Shown piece after piece: positions 42,996 through 52,043 of a DNA stretch of 64,000 bases. The notes under the pieces were generated by a model. The model saw nothing but the letters and a program-made list of their open reading frames with translations. It was not told the DNA's origin and did no database searches. Numbering within the stretch: position 1 is the first letter of the stretch; every line of letters starts with the position of its first letter. A program made the position numbers and the translations under genes. This stretch comes from Candidatus Binatia bacterium (GTDB lineage: Bacteria; Desulfobacterota; Binatia; HRBIN30; BPIQ01): the NCBI GenBank assembly GCA_026004195.1, contig BPIQ01000001.1, forward strand, positions 124,001 through 188,000, in the 5' to 3' direction.

Positions 42996-44159
42996 ATGCG
43001 CGTTCTGAAGCCGAGTCCATGGCTCGCAAGCCTTGGGGCGCTCTTCGTTCTTCTGGCGGCCGGATGGTTGCGAGAGGCGGGGGCGGATGTGACTACGAAC
43101 CGAGGGGCGTCGATCCTGGTCTTTCCGAAGGTGATCTCGGACGGGACCCGGGACACCATCATCCAGATCAGCAACACGACGAACTCCTCCGTACGGGCAC
43201 TTTGCTTTTACATCCGGAACTCCGTCGACCCGGGTGCCGACCCGAACCAGTGTGACGTGCGGGATTTCGAGATCTTTCTCACGCGTCAACAGCCCACCAT
43301 CTGGCGGGCTTCGACCGGCCGCACTTTCGATGCGGGGAACCCGCCGAGCCTGGGTGAGTGCGAGGAAATCGTCGTCGATGGTACCGTCCGGCAGCAGTGC
43401 CCGGGGTTCCCTCCTGGCAACATCCCGCAGCTCGGCACCGACTTCGAGGGCGAGCTCAAGTGCATCCAGGTCGACGAGTCTCGGGCGCCGATCGGCGGCA
43501 ACGCGCTCAAGGGCGAGGCGATTCTCGAGGACGTGCTGGGGAACAATGGCGGCGGAGCTGGGGATCCGACCCTCGTGGCTTCCAACAACATCAGCTCCTA
43601 CAACGCTCTCGGCGTCATCGGGATTTCCGTGGATCAGGACCTGACGCTGAACCTCGACGGGCAGGAATACAACGCCTGTCCGACACAGCTCACCGTGCAT
43701 CACCTCGCGCAGGGAAGCGACTCGGACGACGTCGATCCTGTGACGGGCCTCGGAATCGAGACCGAGCTTACCCTCGTTCCCTGTACCGAGGACCTGGAGG
43801 TCGGGCTCGCGGCGCCTCTGACCGTGCAGTTCCTGGTCTTCGACGAGTTCGAGCAGTCGCTCTCGACGAGCACGACGGTCACGTGCTGGCTCAACGAAAC
43901 GCTCGACGATCTCGACGGAGCAGCCAGCATCTTTTCGGCGGCACAGCGGGGGAGCACGGTGCTCAGGACCGAGATCCGGCCGTCGACGGGCTCGGGCACG
44001 GGCGTTCTGGCCGTCATGGAGGAATTCCGGCTTGCGGATGTGTGCAACGGGTCCTGCACGACCGAACGTGTGGCGGCAGCAGCCGCGAACGCCACGGTCG
44101 AGGGTTCGAGACCTTCCGACACCATCACTCTGGGCGAGAGTGAAGGCGGCGACGAGTGA
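42996..44159 (+). CDS. Secreted protein of an unrecognised four-member family, paralog 1
   Basis: 387 residues. AAGGAGGAG lies just before this ATG, and the signal peptide ends REAGA-D. The mature protein begins VTTNRGASILVFPKVISDG, then DTIIQISNTTNSSVRALCFYI. Blocks shared with the next three genes: FEGELKCIQV, N-x-L-x-G-x-A, YNALGVIGI, EYNACPTQLTVHHLAQG, ELTLVPCTEDLE and FDEFEQSLSTS. The composition is beta-rich and polar without membrane helices beyond the signal. I know no family with these blocks. It is the first gene of the operon, with paralog 2 starting 32 bp later. A structural surface or secreted protein is more likely than an enzyme, as no catalytic motif is seen. Confidence 0.75.
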   Translation: MRVLKPSPWLASLGALFVLLAAGWLREAGADVTTNRGASILVFPKVISDGTRDTIIQISNTTNSSVRALCFYIRNSVDPGADPNQCDVRDFEIFLTRQQPTIWRASTGRTFDAGNPPSLGECEEIVVDGTVRQQCPGFPPGNIPQLGTDFEGELKCIQVDESRAPIGGNALKGEAILEDVLGNNGGGAGDPTLVASNNISSYNALGVIGISVDQDLTLNLDGQEYNACPTQLTVHHLAQGSDSDDVDPVTGLGIETELTLVPCTEDLEVGLAAPLTVQFLVFDEFEQSLSTSTTVTCWLNETLDDLDGAASIFSAAQRGSTVLRTEIRPSTGSGTGVLAVMEEFRLADVCNGSCTTERVAAAAANATVEGSRPSDTITLGESEGGDE

Positions 44160-44191
44160 GGAGACGTGGAGTGAAAGAAAGGAGAGAAGCC

Positions 44192-45511
44192 ATGCTGACG
44201 AGAAAGGCATTTCTGGCTCGGCTAGGGTTGGTGGCGGGCTTGCTGGTCCTCGCGGGGGGTGCGGGCGCCACGACCACGCCGGACAGGGCTGCGGCCATCC
44301 TCGTGTATCCGAAGATCGTCGTGGACTCGGAACTGGGGATCGACACGATCGTGCAAATTTCCAACGAGGCCGCCCAGCCCGCCGACCTTCACTGCTTTTA
44401 CGTGAACGCCAACAGTCACTGTACGACGACGGGGCTTCCCTGCCGTACCGGAAGCGAGTGCGGCCCCTTCGGGGCGTGCGTGCCCGGGTGGTCGGAGCTC
44501 GATTTTTCCGTTCGGCTCACGGCCGACCAGCCGCTCTACTGGCTCGCGAGCCAGGGGCGAAACCGTGGGTGCGCTCAGTCGGGTGACTGCGAGCCGCTTC
44601 CTCTCGGTGGCGGCTTCGGTGTGTGTTCGGGCGCTCCCATCCAGTGCACCAGCGACTCCTTCTGTCAGGCTTTCAGCGCGGGCACCTGCCTGAATGTCGG
44701 TGCCGGCAACGCGGGGACGAGCGTTCCTCCGGTTCCCGAAGATCCTTTTATCGGCGAGCTCAAGTGCATCCTCGTGAATCCTGACGGCACTCCGAGGGCT
44801 GCCAACTGGGTTGCCGGGCAGGCGACGATCGTGAGGGACGCGTCCGATCCGGACGTGAACGTCGACGCGCAGAGTTACGCCGCCATCGGGATCCGCGCAT
44901 ACTTCCAGTGCGAGGGCGGTGATAACCACGGCATGGCCTGCTCGTCCGCTGCGCAGTGTCCCGACGGGAACTGCGTGTCACCCCAGAACGGTGACGATAT
45001 TCTGGTTCTCGGTGGCCCGGATAGCCAGAGGGAGTACGAGTCCTGCCCGTCGGTTCTCATTGCCAACCACCTTTTCGACGGCGCTCCGGAGCCGATCAAC
45101 GGGCAACCCGTGGTTACGGACCTGACACTGGTTCCCTGCTCGCAGGACTTCTTGCTCGGCAGTGCCAATCAGGGCTTCTCCACGGCGCAGTTCCTCGTTT
45201 TCAACGAGTTCGAGCAGAGGTTCTCGACGAGCCTGCCTGTCCGTTGCTTCGAGGAAACCCTTCTCTCCAACATCGACACCCGTAACAACGAGCGCTCCAT
45301 CTTCAGCGTGAACGTGGCCGGCACCGTGGCCGGTCAGAGCCGTATCCGCGGCGTGGGCAGTGGCCTTCTCGGTGTGGCCCGCCTGCAACTCGCCGGCTTC
45401 CCGCCCCAGAACCCGACCCTCCCGTGGCAGGGCCCTGGAGCGGGCTACAACCTCCACGAGGAAGGGCAGCGGAACGACGCGGGACAGGAAGATATCGTTG
45501 CCTTACCGTGA
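44192..45511 (+). CDS. Secreted protein of the same family, paralog 2, with cysteine-rich modules
   Basis: 439 residues. AGGAGAG precedes the ATG; the signal peptide ends AGGAGA-T. The family blocks are present (RAAAILVYPKIVVDSE, DTIVQISNEAAQPADLHCFYVN, FIGELKCILV, EYESCPSVLIANHLFDG, DLTLVPCSQDF, FNEFEQRFSTSLPVRC). It is the longest member because of three four-cysteine inserts: after CFYVNANSH (44420-44479), in the middle (about 44570-44700), and one of pattern C-x-G-G-x3-G-x2-C-x5-C-x4-C (44909-44974). An internal duplication of the insert is likely. The function is unknown. Confidence 0.75.
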   Translation: MLTRKAFLARLGLVAGLLVLAGGAGATTTPDRAAAILVYPKIVVDSELGIDTIVQISNEAAQPADLHCFYVNANSHCTTTGLPCRTGSECGPFGACVPGWSELDFSVRLTADQPLYWLASQGRNRGCAQSGDCEPLPLGGGFGVCSGAPIQCTSDSFCQAFSAGTCLNVGAGNAGTSVPPVPEDPFIGELKCILVNPDGTPRAANWVAGQATIVRDASDPDVNVDAQSYAAIGIRAYFQCEGGDNHGMACSSAAQCPDGNCVSPQNGDDILVLGGPDSQREYESCPSVLIANHLFDGAPEPINGQPVVTDLTLVPCSQDFLLGSANQGFSTAQFLVFNEFEQRFSTSLPVRCFEETLLSNIDTRNNERSIFSVNVAGTVAGQSRIRGVGSGLLGVARLQLAGFPPQNPTLPWQGPGAGYNLHEEGQRNDAGQEDIVALP

Positions 45512-45572
45512 CGGAGGCCGAGGCATCGGCTTTGGAGGGGTGATCGGTCACTCCTGAGGAAAGGAGGAACCC

Positions 45573-46698
45573 ATGGGGATGAATAGACGCCCGATCCTGG
45601 GGCTCTGGTTGGGTGGGATGGCCCTTGCGCTTGCTGCTTCGGCTCCGCCGGCTCGAGCGGACTTCTCCACCGACCGGCCCGGGTCGATCCTGATTCTGCC
45701 GAAGGTGGTCTCGGACGGCGTGCGTGACACGCTGATCGAGGTCACGAACCGCAACAATACCCTCGCGCATGCACACTGTTTTTACGTGAACGGCGCGCGC
45801 CTCAATCCGGAGGCGCCGCCGGACCCGGACACCAACCCGGCACTCTGGCAGGAGACCGACTTTTTCATCTGGCTTACGCGCCAGCACCCGACGCAGTGGC
45901 AGGCAAGTCAGGGCCGGAGCGTGGACCCGACGGACTTCGCTGGGAAGCGCGGGTGCGGGACTGGACCCCGGACTCGTGCCTCCCGTTCCGCAGGGATTCA
46001 CGGGCGAGCTTGTCTGTATCGAAGTGGACGCGAGTGGCGCGCCGATTGCCGGAAACTCGCTCGTCGGCAACGCGACACTGGTGGGTCCCGGCGATGACAC
46101 GACGAAATACTCGGGGATCACGTTCGTCGGCATCGACGTGGACGACGACAACGAGCTCAACCTCGACGGAAGCGAGTACGCCGCGTGCCCGACGGGGCTG
46201 CGCTTTCCGCACATAGCGCAGGGAGCGGAAGACCCGGTCCTGGGGACCGGCTCGACCGTGACCGCACGGCTCACGCTCGTACCGTGCACGCAGAACTTCG
46301 AGGACCGCTTCATTCCGAGGGTGAGCGTGAGCGTAACGTCGTACAACGAGGTCGAGGCTTTCACGTCGGGCCAGTTCGAGTTCGACTGCTGGTTCGACTC
46401 GGAGCTCGACGCCGTCTCGCTCGGCAACCCCGACCTTTTTGCTTCGACCGTCGGTGCGTTCAAGCAGTCGATTCTCACGCCGAGCCCGGTCTGCGTCGGT
46501 GGAGACCGGAACGGGCTACCCTGTAATCCGCAGAATCCGAATTGTCCCAATGGCGGCAGCTGTACCGGCGTCGTCGGTATCCTGGGCGTTCTCGAGACGA
46601 CGCACAATTCCGGTGCTGCCGTGTCCCGCTCGGCACAGACGCTCCACTCGAGTGGCGACGATGCGCCGGGTGCTGTCATCACGACGGTAGCGAACTGA
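45573..46698 (+). pseudogene. Secreted protein of the same family, paralog 3, with one +1 frameshift
   Basis: 374 residues if one extra base near 45948 is removed. AAAGGAGG precedes the ATG; the signal peptide ends APPARA-D. Frame 1 encodes RPGSILILPKVVSDGVRDTLIEV and HCFYVN; after the shift the second frame gives LVPPVPQGFTGELVCIEV, EYAACPTGLRFPHIAQG, RLTLVPCTQNFEDRF and a four-cysteine module (46492-46563). The joint (FAGK, then AGAGLDPG) aligns with VGAGNAG in paralog 2, supporting a single-base indel. The FNEFEQ block is degenerate here (YNEVEAFTSG). As read, the first frame would give a truncated 174-residue protein. Confidence 0.72.
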
Positions 46699-46733
46699 TG
46701 ACGGCCGGTGGGGTGATGGAAAGGAGAGCGGCT

Positions 46734-47945
46734 ATGCGAAGCTTTGGGATACTGGGATGCTTGGGGGCTTTCCTGCTCGTGGTGGGCGTCTCCGGCGCGT
46801 CGGCACAAACGGCGGCTCAGGTTACGAACGACAGGGCCGCTGCCATCGTGGTTTTTCCGCGCGTGGAGGTGGATACGGCGAACGGGGTCGATACGATCCT
46901 GGAGATCTCGAATACGGACCCCGAGAACCCGGTTGGCCTTCACTGCTTCTACGTGAACGCGCTGGGAACGTGCAGCCAGTCCGGTGACCCGTGTCTTTTC
47001 GACTTCGAGTGCGAGGGAGTGCTCGAAGGCGAGACCTGCGTCGAAAACTGGACGACGACGGACTTCCGAATCATAGCGACTCTGAACCAGCCTCTGGGGT
47101 GGGTGGCGAGTGAGGGGCTCCAGTTCCTTCCGTGCGACCCGGCCAACCAGCCGCCACAGCCTCCCGAGGGCTGTCCGCAGGAGAACAGCGATATCGGAGG
47201 GGCGGGTGGCTCTTCGATCCCGCCGACCGACGATCCCTTCTTCGGTGAACTCAAGTGCGTGCGAGTTTCCGAAACGGACCAGCCCGTGGCGGAAAACGAC
47301 CTGATCGGGAGGGCAACGATCCATCGCGCAGTCGATTCCACCCTGGACGTCGCCACGTACAATGCCATCGGCATCGAGTCGACCGGGACGAACGACGGAG
47401 ACAACGTCCTCTGCCTCGGCGCGAACGCTTCCGGGGACTGCACGACGGCCGAGTATGCTTCGTGCCCGAGGACACTCATCGTGAACCACTTCTACGACGG
47501 GGCGACCGTGGCAGGGGACACCGTCAGGACCGAGCTCACGCTCGTGCCGTGCACGGAGTTCCAGGAGCCACGGCCTGGCCAGACGAGTCCCGACACCGTA
47601 AGGACGCGGGTGCAGATTCTCACGTTCAACGAGTTCGAGCAGAGGCTTTCCGCCATCGAACAGGTGGAGTGCTACCGGAACTTGCGGCTTGCCGACATCG
47701 ATACGCGACCGGGCTTCGAAGGAGACGATTCGACGTCGATCTTCTGGGTCGGCACGCAGGGGACGATCGGTGGCCAGACGAGGCTCCGTGCTATCTCCGA
47801 CGATCATACGGACCACGGGCACGGAATTCTCGCGATCGCGACGGAGTTCCGCTCCGGTACTTCGGTCCAGAGTGCGTCGACCAACGTCTACTACGAGAAC
47901 GCGACGACGCAGGCCGATATCATCCGGCTCCAGCTCGGTCCGTAG
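46734..47945 (+). CDS. Secreted protein of the same family, paralog 4
   Basis: 403 residues. AAGGAG lies eight bases before the ATG; the signal peptide ends GASA-Q. Blocks: RAAAIVVFPRVEVDT, DTILEISNTDPENPVGLHCFYVN, FFGELKCVRV, TYNAIGIES, EYASCPRTLIVNHFYDG, ELTLVPCTEFQE and FNEFEQRLSAI. A four-cysteine insert (CSQSGDPC...CEGVLEGETC) follows CFYVNALGT in the same place as in paralog 2. It is the last gene of the unit, 20 bp before a strong terminator hairpin. The function is unknown; secretion is predicted from the signal peptide only. Confidence 0.75.
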   Translation: MRSFGILGCLGAFLLVVGVSGASAQTAAQVTNDRAAAIVVFPRVEVDTANGVDTILEISNTDPENPVGLHCFYVNALGTCSQSGDPCLFDFECEGVLEGETCVENWTTTDFRIIATLNQPLGWVASEGLQFLPCDPANQPPQPPEGCPQENSDIGGAGGSSIPPTDDPFFGELKCVRVSETDQPVAENDLIGRATIHRAVDSTLDVATYNAIGIESTGTNDGDNVLCLGANASGDCTTAEYASCPRTLIVNHFYDGATVAGDTVRTELTLVPCTEFQEPRPGQTSPDTVRTRVQILTFNEFEQRLSAIEQVECYRNLRLADIDTRPGFEGDDSTSIFWVGTQGTIGGQTRLRAISDDHTDHGHGILAIATEFRSGTSVQSASTNVYYENATTQADIIRLQLGP

Positions 47946-47966
47946 TCGCCCGGAGAGCTCTCGACG

Positions 47967-48004
47967 AAAAAGGCCGGGTGCGAAACGTACCCGGCCTTTT
48001 TTTT
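47967..48004 (+). terminator. Intrinsic terminator of the four-paralog operon
   Basis: GGCCGGGT and ACCCGGCC form a perfect 8-bp stem around a nine-base loop. An A-run before and an eight-T run after give a textbook Rho-independent terminator. Confidence 0.92.
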
Positions 48005-48140
48005 CGCCAAGACTTCGACGCGAGGAAGGGTTTTGCATGGCCGGGGCTCGTTGGAGAAACGGGGAGCTGGAGCTGGCATGGAAAATGCGTAAGCCGGCTG
48101 GTCGTGGTCGTGGGGATGGTCGCGGAAAGGACAAGAGGGG

Positions 48141-48566
48141 ATGACAAAACCTAGGATTCTCGTCGTCGAGGACAACGTCGACAACCGCTGCATTCTCGTC
48201 TACCGTCTCCGGCGGATGGGGGAATTCGAGATCGTGGAGGTGGGCGACGGGGCGGCAGCCCTCGAGGAGGTAGAGCGGCAGGCGCCCGATCTCATCTTCA
48301 TGGACCTCAAGATGCCCGTGATGGACGGATGGGAGGCGACCAGGAGGATTCGGACGCTCGAAGGCGGGAAGGAGATCCCGATCATCGCGCTCACGGCACA
48401 GGCCATGGCAGGCGACGAAGAAAAAGCCCTGGCAGCGGGCTGCGACGACTATCTGGCGAAGCCGATCGTGGATCCTGCCGTGATTCGGCAAAAGATCGAG
48501 CGCTGGCTCGGGAAGGGGAAAAGCTCGGAAAGCGTGAGTGCCGCCCCGCGATCCGAAGGCACCTGA
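48141..48566 (+). CDS. Stand-alone response regulator (CheY-like receiver)
   Basis: 141 residues; AAGAGGGG abuts the ATG. It is a single receiver domain with acidic pocket E10-D11, phosphoacceptor D55 in FMDLKMPVMDG, T85 and K107 in LAKP. There is no output domain, so it acts by protein contact, as in CheY/DivK-type phosphorelays. The closest match in style is the receiver domain of hybrid kinases. It sits between the paralog operon terminator and protein B, with no kinase adjacent; the nearest kinases are at 52721 and 54566. Confidence 0.92.
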   Translation: MTKPRILVVEDNVDNRCILVYRLRRMGEFEIVEVGDGAAALEEVERQAPDLIFMDLKMPVMDGWEATRRIRTLEGGKEIPIIALTAQAMAGDEEKALAAGCDDYLAKPIVDPAVIRQKIERWLGKGKSSESVSAAPRSEGT

Positions 48567-48632
48567 CACGATCTTGCTTTTCGGGAACGCGGAGGCTCTT
48601 GTTCTCCGGGAACTTTCCCACTAGAAGGGCGC

Positions 48633-50679
48633 GTGGCCCGGAGGGGAGAGCTGCGCGCGCGCGGACGTGGGAAGTGGGGAACGTTCCTCGGTGTTCTTTT
48701 CCTCCTCTCGCTTCTCGGACGGCACGAGGCTTCGGCGGGGAGCTGCGACGGGAACCTCGATCCCGCGGAGCTTCCTCGGCTTCTGAGGGCGCTTTTCGGG
48801 GGCCCCGCATGCCCGGAGTACGACGCCGACGGCGACGGGCGTCTCGGGATTGCCGATCTCGTTGCGGTTCTGCGCCGGCCTGGCGTCACCCCCACGGCCA
48901 CGTTCACACAGGGCGTCACATCGTCGCCCACGCGCTCACCCACAGCGTCGCCTTCTGCGCCCACGGCGGGAGGTACGAAAACGCCGACCGGCACGCAACC
49001 GCCCGAGACGCGGACGCCGACACCCACCGGGACGCTCACACGCACGGCGACGCCTACCCGTACGGTGGGCTCGCCTCCGACGAGAACGCCATCGCCTACC
49101 GCGTCCCTTTCGCCGCCGCCCTCCCCGACTCCGACGCCCACCCTCCTGGCCACACGGACGCCACCCCCGAGCCCCACGGGCACGCCATCGGCAACGCCAA
49201 ATCGTAGCGCTTCGCCCACGCACACCTCGCGGTTCGGAACGTCGACGCCGACGAGGGTTCCGACGTTCACGCCGACCTGGACCCCGAGCTGGACTCCGGC
49301 ACCGACCCGGACACCTACCCGCACGCCGAGTCCCACGGCGACACCGACGATCACACGAACACCGCTTTTTTCCCTCACGCCCTCGAGAACTCCGACGGGC
49401 ACTCCTTCCGGGACGCCCACGGAAACCCCCGAGATCCCGTCCCCGACCACGAGCGCGTCGGCGACCCCGAGCGTAGCGCCGAGCCCGACGCCGTCGGCGA
49501 CGGTTTCTCCCACGGAAGCTCCGACGGAAGCGAGCACTACGCCCGCGCCTTCGCGGACCCCGACTCCGAGCGAGCCTCCCGAGGCATCACCGACTCCGAC
49601 CGTGTCTCCGCCACCGACACCGACCGGCACGGCAACGCCGGGTGTATCCGCGACCGCCACGGAAAGCAGAACTCCGACGGCGAGCATTTCTCCGGGAGCG
49701 TCGGCCACGCCCAGCTCGACGGCCACTCGATCGCCCTCCCCGACGCCGAGTGCCCCCGCCACACCTTCGCCCACCCGCACGGGATCTCCGAGTGCGACAC
49801 GCTACCCACACGTCCTCGCCGACCCCTACACCGACCCGCACTTCCACGCGGACGCGCACGGCGACGCCGACGTCCACGAGAACGGCGACCTTCACGTGGA
49901 CTCCGAGCACCACTCCGACCCCGACTTCCACGAGGACCCGGACTCCTACGCGAACTTCGACGCCCACACGAACTCCGACTTCGACGCCGACGCGCACCGC
50001 AACCCGAACGCCCACGGGCACGCGAACGCCGACCCGTACTCCCACGGGGACGGCAACACAGACGCCCACGCCCACGGGCGGCCCGATCGTGACGTACTTC
50101 GGCGTCGCGGAAAGCTCGGGGCTCATCCGGCAGCCGAGCGGTTTCGACGCCCAGGGGCGCCCCGTCTATGTCCGCCCTCAGGGGAGGAACTTCGTCCTCG
50201 TCGTCGAAGCACGGCGGGGCCAGAGCGGGCGGAAGCCCGGTCTCACGGTGTTCAACTGGGATCCCTTCGATCCCTCCGTCCGTCCCGACCTCCAAATCCA
50301 GGCGAACCGGGATCTAGGAGAGAACCCGACTGCCGTGGTGTGCGACAAGGACCTGCCCGACATCGGCGGTGTGCCGGGACTCGACCCGCCAGACTACGAT
50401 CCGACTTCGCAGACGGTGGCGAACGTGCTGAACGACTTCGCATGCCGCTTCGGCGTGCACACGTCGAGCTCCGAAGCGTGCACGCGGGACGAAGTGGGCG
50501 AGCGTTTCGTGTCGTCGCAGACCGAGGTGCAATACTGCACGGAGCCGCCGGTGAGCGGGGAACTCGAGTTTCCGCCCGGCCCGACGATTCTTACGGTTCG
50601 CGTGCGGGACGAGATCGGGGCACTCGGAGACCCCGCGCAGATCGTGGTTTGCGTCGAGGGAGGTGCCCCCTGCTTCTGA
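48633..50679 (+). pseudogene. Secreted Thr/Pro-stalk protein B, sister of protein A; one +1 frameshift
   Basis: 681 residues if the extra T near 49803 is removed. The start is GTG with AGAAGGG upstream, and the signal peptide ends EASA-G. The N-terminal domain reads LPRLLRALFGGPACPEYDADGDGRLGIADLVAVL, homologous to protein A and with a complete DxDxDGxxxxxD calcium loop. About 400 residues of PTxTPT stalk contain the frame change (ACA CGC T ACC CAC). The C-terminal domain starts GPIVTYFGVAES and ends TILTVRVRDEIGALGD...GAPCF, about 190 residues, clearly homologous to that of protein A (shared LQIQANRDLGENPTAVVCD). As read, the first frame leaves the stalk for His/Asp-rich nonsense. Confidence 0.75.
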
Positions 50680-50712
50680 AGGCCGGTCCTCGACTCGCGC
50701 CGCCGGTGGAAT

Positions 50713-51012
50713 TCAGCCGAGGAGGTGCCGGTAGCGGGGCAGGATCCAGACCTGGAGGAGGGAGAGTGCGAGACCCAGGAGGAAGGCCGTCGCTACGGCA
50801 CCCGCGGTGCACGCAAGGAGCGAGTGGTCGAAAAGGAGGGGACCCACGTCGAGACGGAGCCGCGGCTCGAGGTAAAGCCCCGCGGTTCCCGAGAGGAGGA
50901 CCAGTAAGAGTGTGTCGTCGAGCCGCAAAAGCCAGCATGCGGTAGAGCCGCAAAAAAGGACGACGACGAGAAGTTCTCCCAACGTCCTGGCGTCGATTCC
51001 GAATTCCGGCAA
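50713..51012 (-). CDS. Small three-helix membrane protein, unknown
   Basis: 99 residues from a TTG start with AAAGGAGAG six bases upstream, the feature that decides the start. Three hydrophobic stretches: LGELLVVVLFCGSTACWLL, LLLVLLSGTAGLYL and LACTAGAVATAFLLGLALSL. No family is recognised. It lies convergently 34 bp after protein B. Confidence 0.6.
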   Translation of the reverse strand: MPEFGIDARTLGELLVVVLFCGSTACWLLRLDDTLLLVLLSGTAGLYLEPRLRLDVGPLLFDHSLLACTAGAVATAFLLGLALSLLQVWILPRYRHLLG

Positions 51013-51283
51013 CGGACTCTCCTTTTGCCTTTTTTTGGCGGATACCTCGTGGAGAAGCAACGGGCGTGCCGCCTCGACGAAGGAAGTCGGAACGACTCGG
51101 ATCCCTTTTCATTGGATTTTCTCGAGTCGGATTCGGCGGAGAGGGAATTTCTTCACGTCTCTGAGCGGAATGGCTTTGTCCGGTACTCTCATTGGCCTCC
51201 TTTGTTGGAGTTTCCGGCAGCCGGATGCACGGGATCGAACCCCGCGGCTGGTCGGAGTGGATCGAGCCCGCGCGAAAACGGTG

Positions 51284-51312
51284 TTGACATGGCCCATGCC
51301 GGTTGATGTAGG
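51284..51312 (+). promoter_or_regulatory. Possible promoter of the DUF1232-like gene
   Basis: TTGACA (51284-51289), a 17-bp spacer and TGTAGG (51307-51312) inside TTGATGTAGG. The -35 is perfect and the -10 weak. If it is used, translation must start downstream, favouring the GTG at 51350 or ATG at 51368. Confidence 0.4.
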
Positions 51313-51349
51313 TTTTTGGGCAAAACTGCCCGAGAAGGGGCGCCGAAAA

Positions 51350-51988
51350 GTGAGCGCGTGGCCAAAAATGTGCGCCGGGGCGCTCTTCGTCCTCTGCGCG
51401 GTTTTCTTGCCCGGAAAGGAAAGGGCGTCGGTTTTCGGGGCGTATGGTTCTCCGTTCGGTGGCTCGTTCTCGGTACAGGAAGCGAGGCCTTGGGAGATCG
51501 AGCTCCGGCGGCTTTCCTTCCGGGCTCTCAAGGATCTCCGCCGCTGGTCGGTTCGTGGCTCGCGCTACATCCGGCGCACCTTCCGGCGGTGGGTTGCCTG
51601 GTCTTTCGTGGGCGCGAGCCTGCTCCTCGGGGCCGGAGTGGCGACGACACTCGACCTGAGGCTTTTCCGGCTCTGGCGCGAGCGGGGAACGGGAGCCGCG
51701 CTTCTCTACCTGGTCGTGGGAACGATCGTCTTCGGGCGACTCTTGTTGGACCGAAGACTACCGCTTTTCTGGCGGACCCCGGTCGTTCTGGCGCTCGTCT
51801 ACGGGCTCTACCGCCCCGACTTCTTGAACGACGCGATCGCGTTCCTGGGTTGGGGGGACGACTTTCTCGTTTGCGCCTTGGCGGCCCGGTGGTACGTTCG
51901 CACTTGTCCTCAGCCGGTCGTGGAGGAGCACGCAATCCGCGTAGGCGCTCGGCCTCTCAGGCGCGCGCTCGCACTCAAGGCGAGCTGA
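51350..51988 (+). CDS. Membrane protein with DUF1232-like C-terminus
   Basis: About 212 residues from GTG; alternatives are ATG at 51296 or 51368. Hydrophobic segments occur at SFVGASLLLGAGVATTL, LLYLVVGTIVFGRLLL and RTPVVLALVYGLY. The C-terminal RPDFLNDAIAFLGWGDDFLVCALAARW follows the DUF1232/YkvA pattern (P-D-x(n)-GxxDD). The family is of unknown function. The N-terminal half is Arg-rich and unassigned. Confidence 0.55.
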   Translation: MSAWPKMCAGALFVLCAVFLPGKERASVFGAYGSPFGGSFSVQEARPWEIELRRLSFRALKDLRRWSVRGSRYIRRTFRRWVAWSFVGASLLLGAGVATTLDLRLFRLWRERGTGAALLYLVVGTIVFGRLLLDRRLPLFWRTPVVLALVYGLYRPDFLNDAIAFLGWGDDFLVCALAARWYVRTCPQPVVEEHAIRVGARPLRRALALKAS

Positions 51989-52043
51989 GCCGCCGAATCC
52001 CGCGTGGAGGAAGGCTACCGGCGTTTCGCCGGCCGGCCGAGTC

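Noticed and set aside
51211..51290. tRNA-like T-arm (GGTTCGATC on the minus strand)
   Set aside because: The T stem has a mismatch, no acceptor stem pairs at the right distance and the spacing to a 5' end is about ten bases too long.
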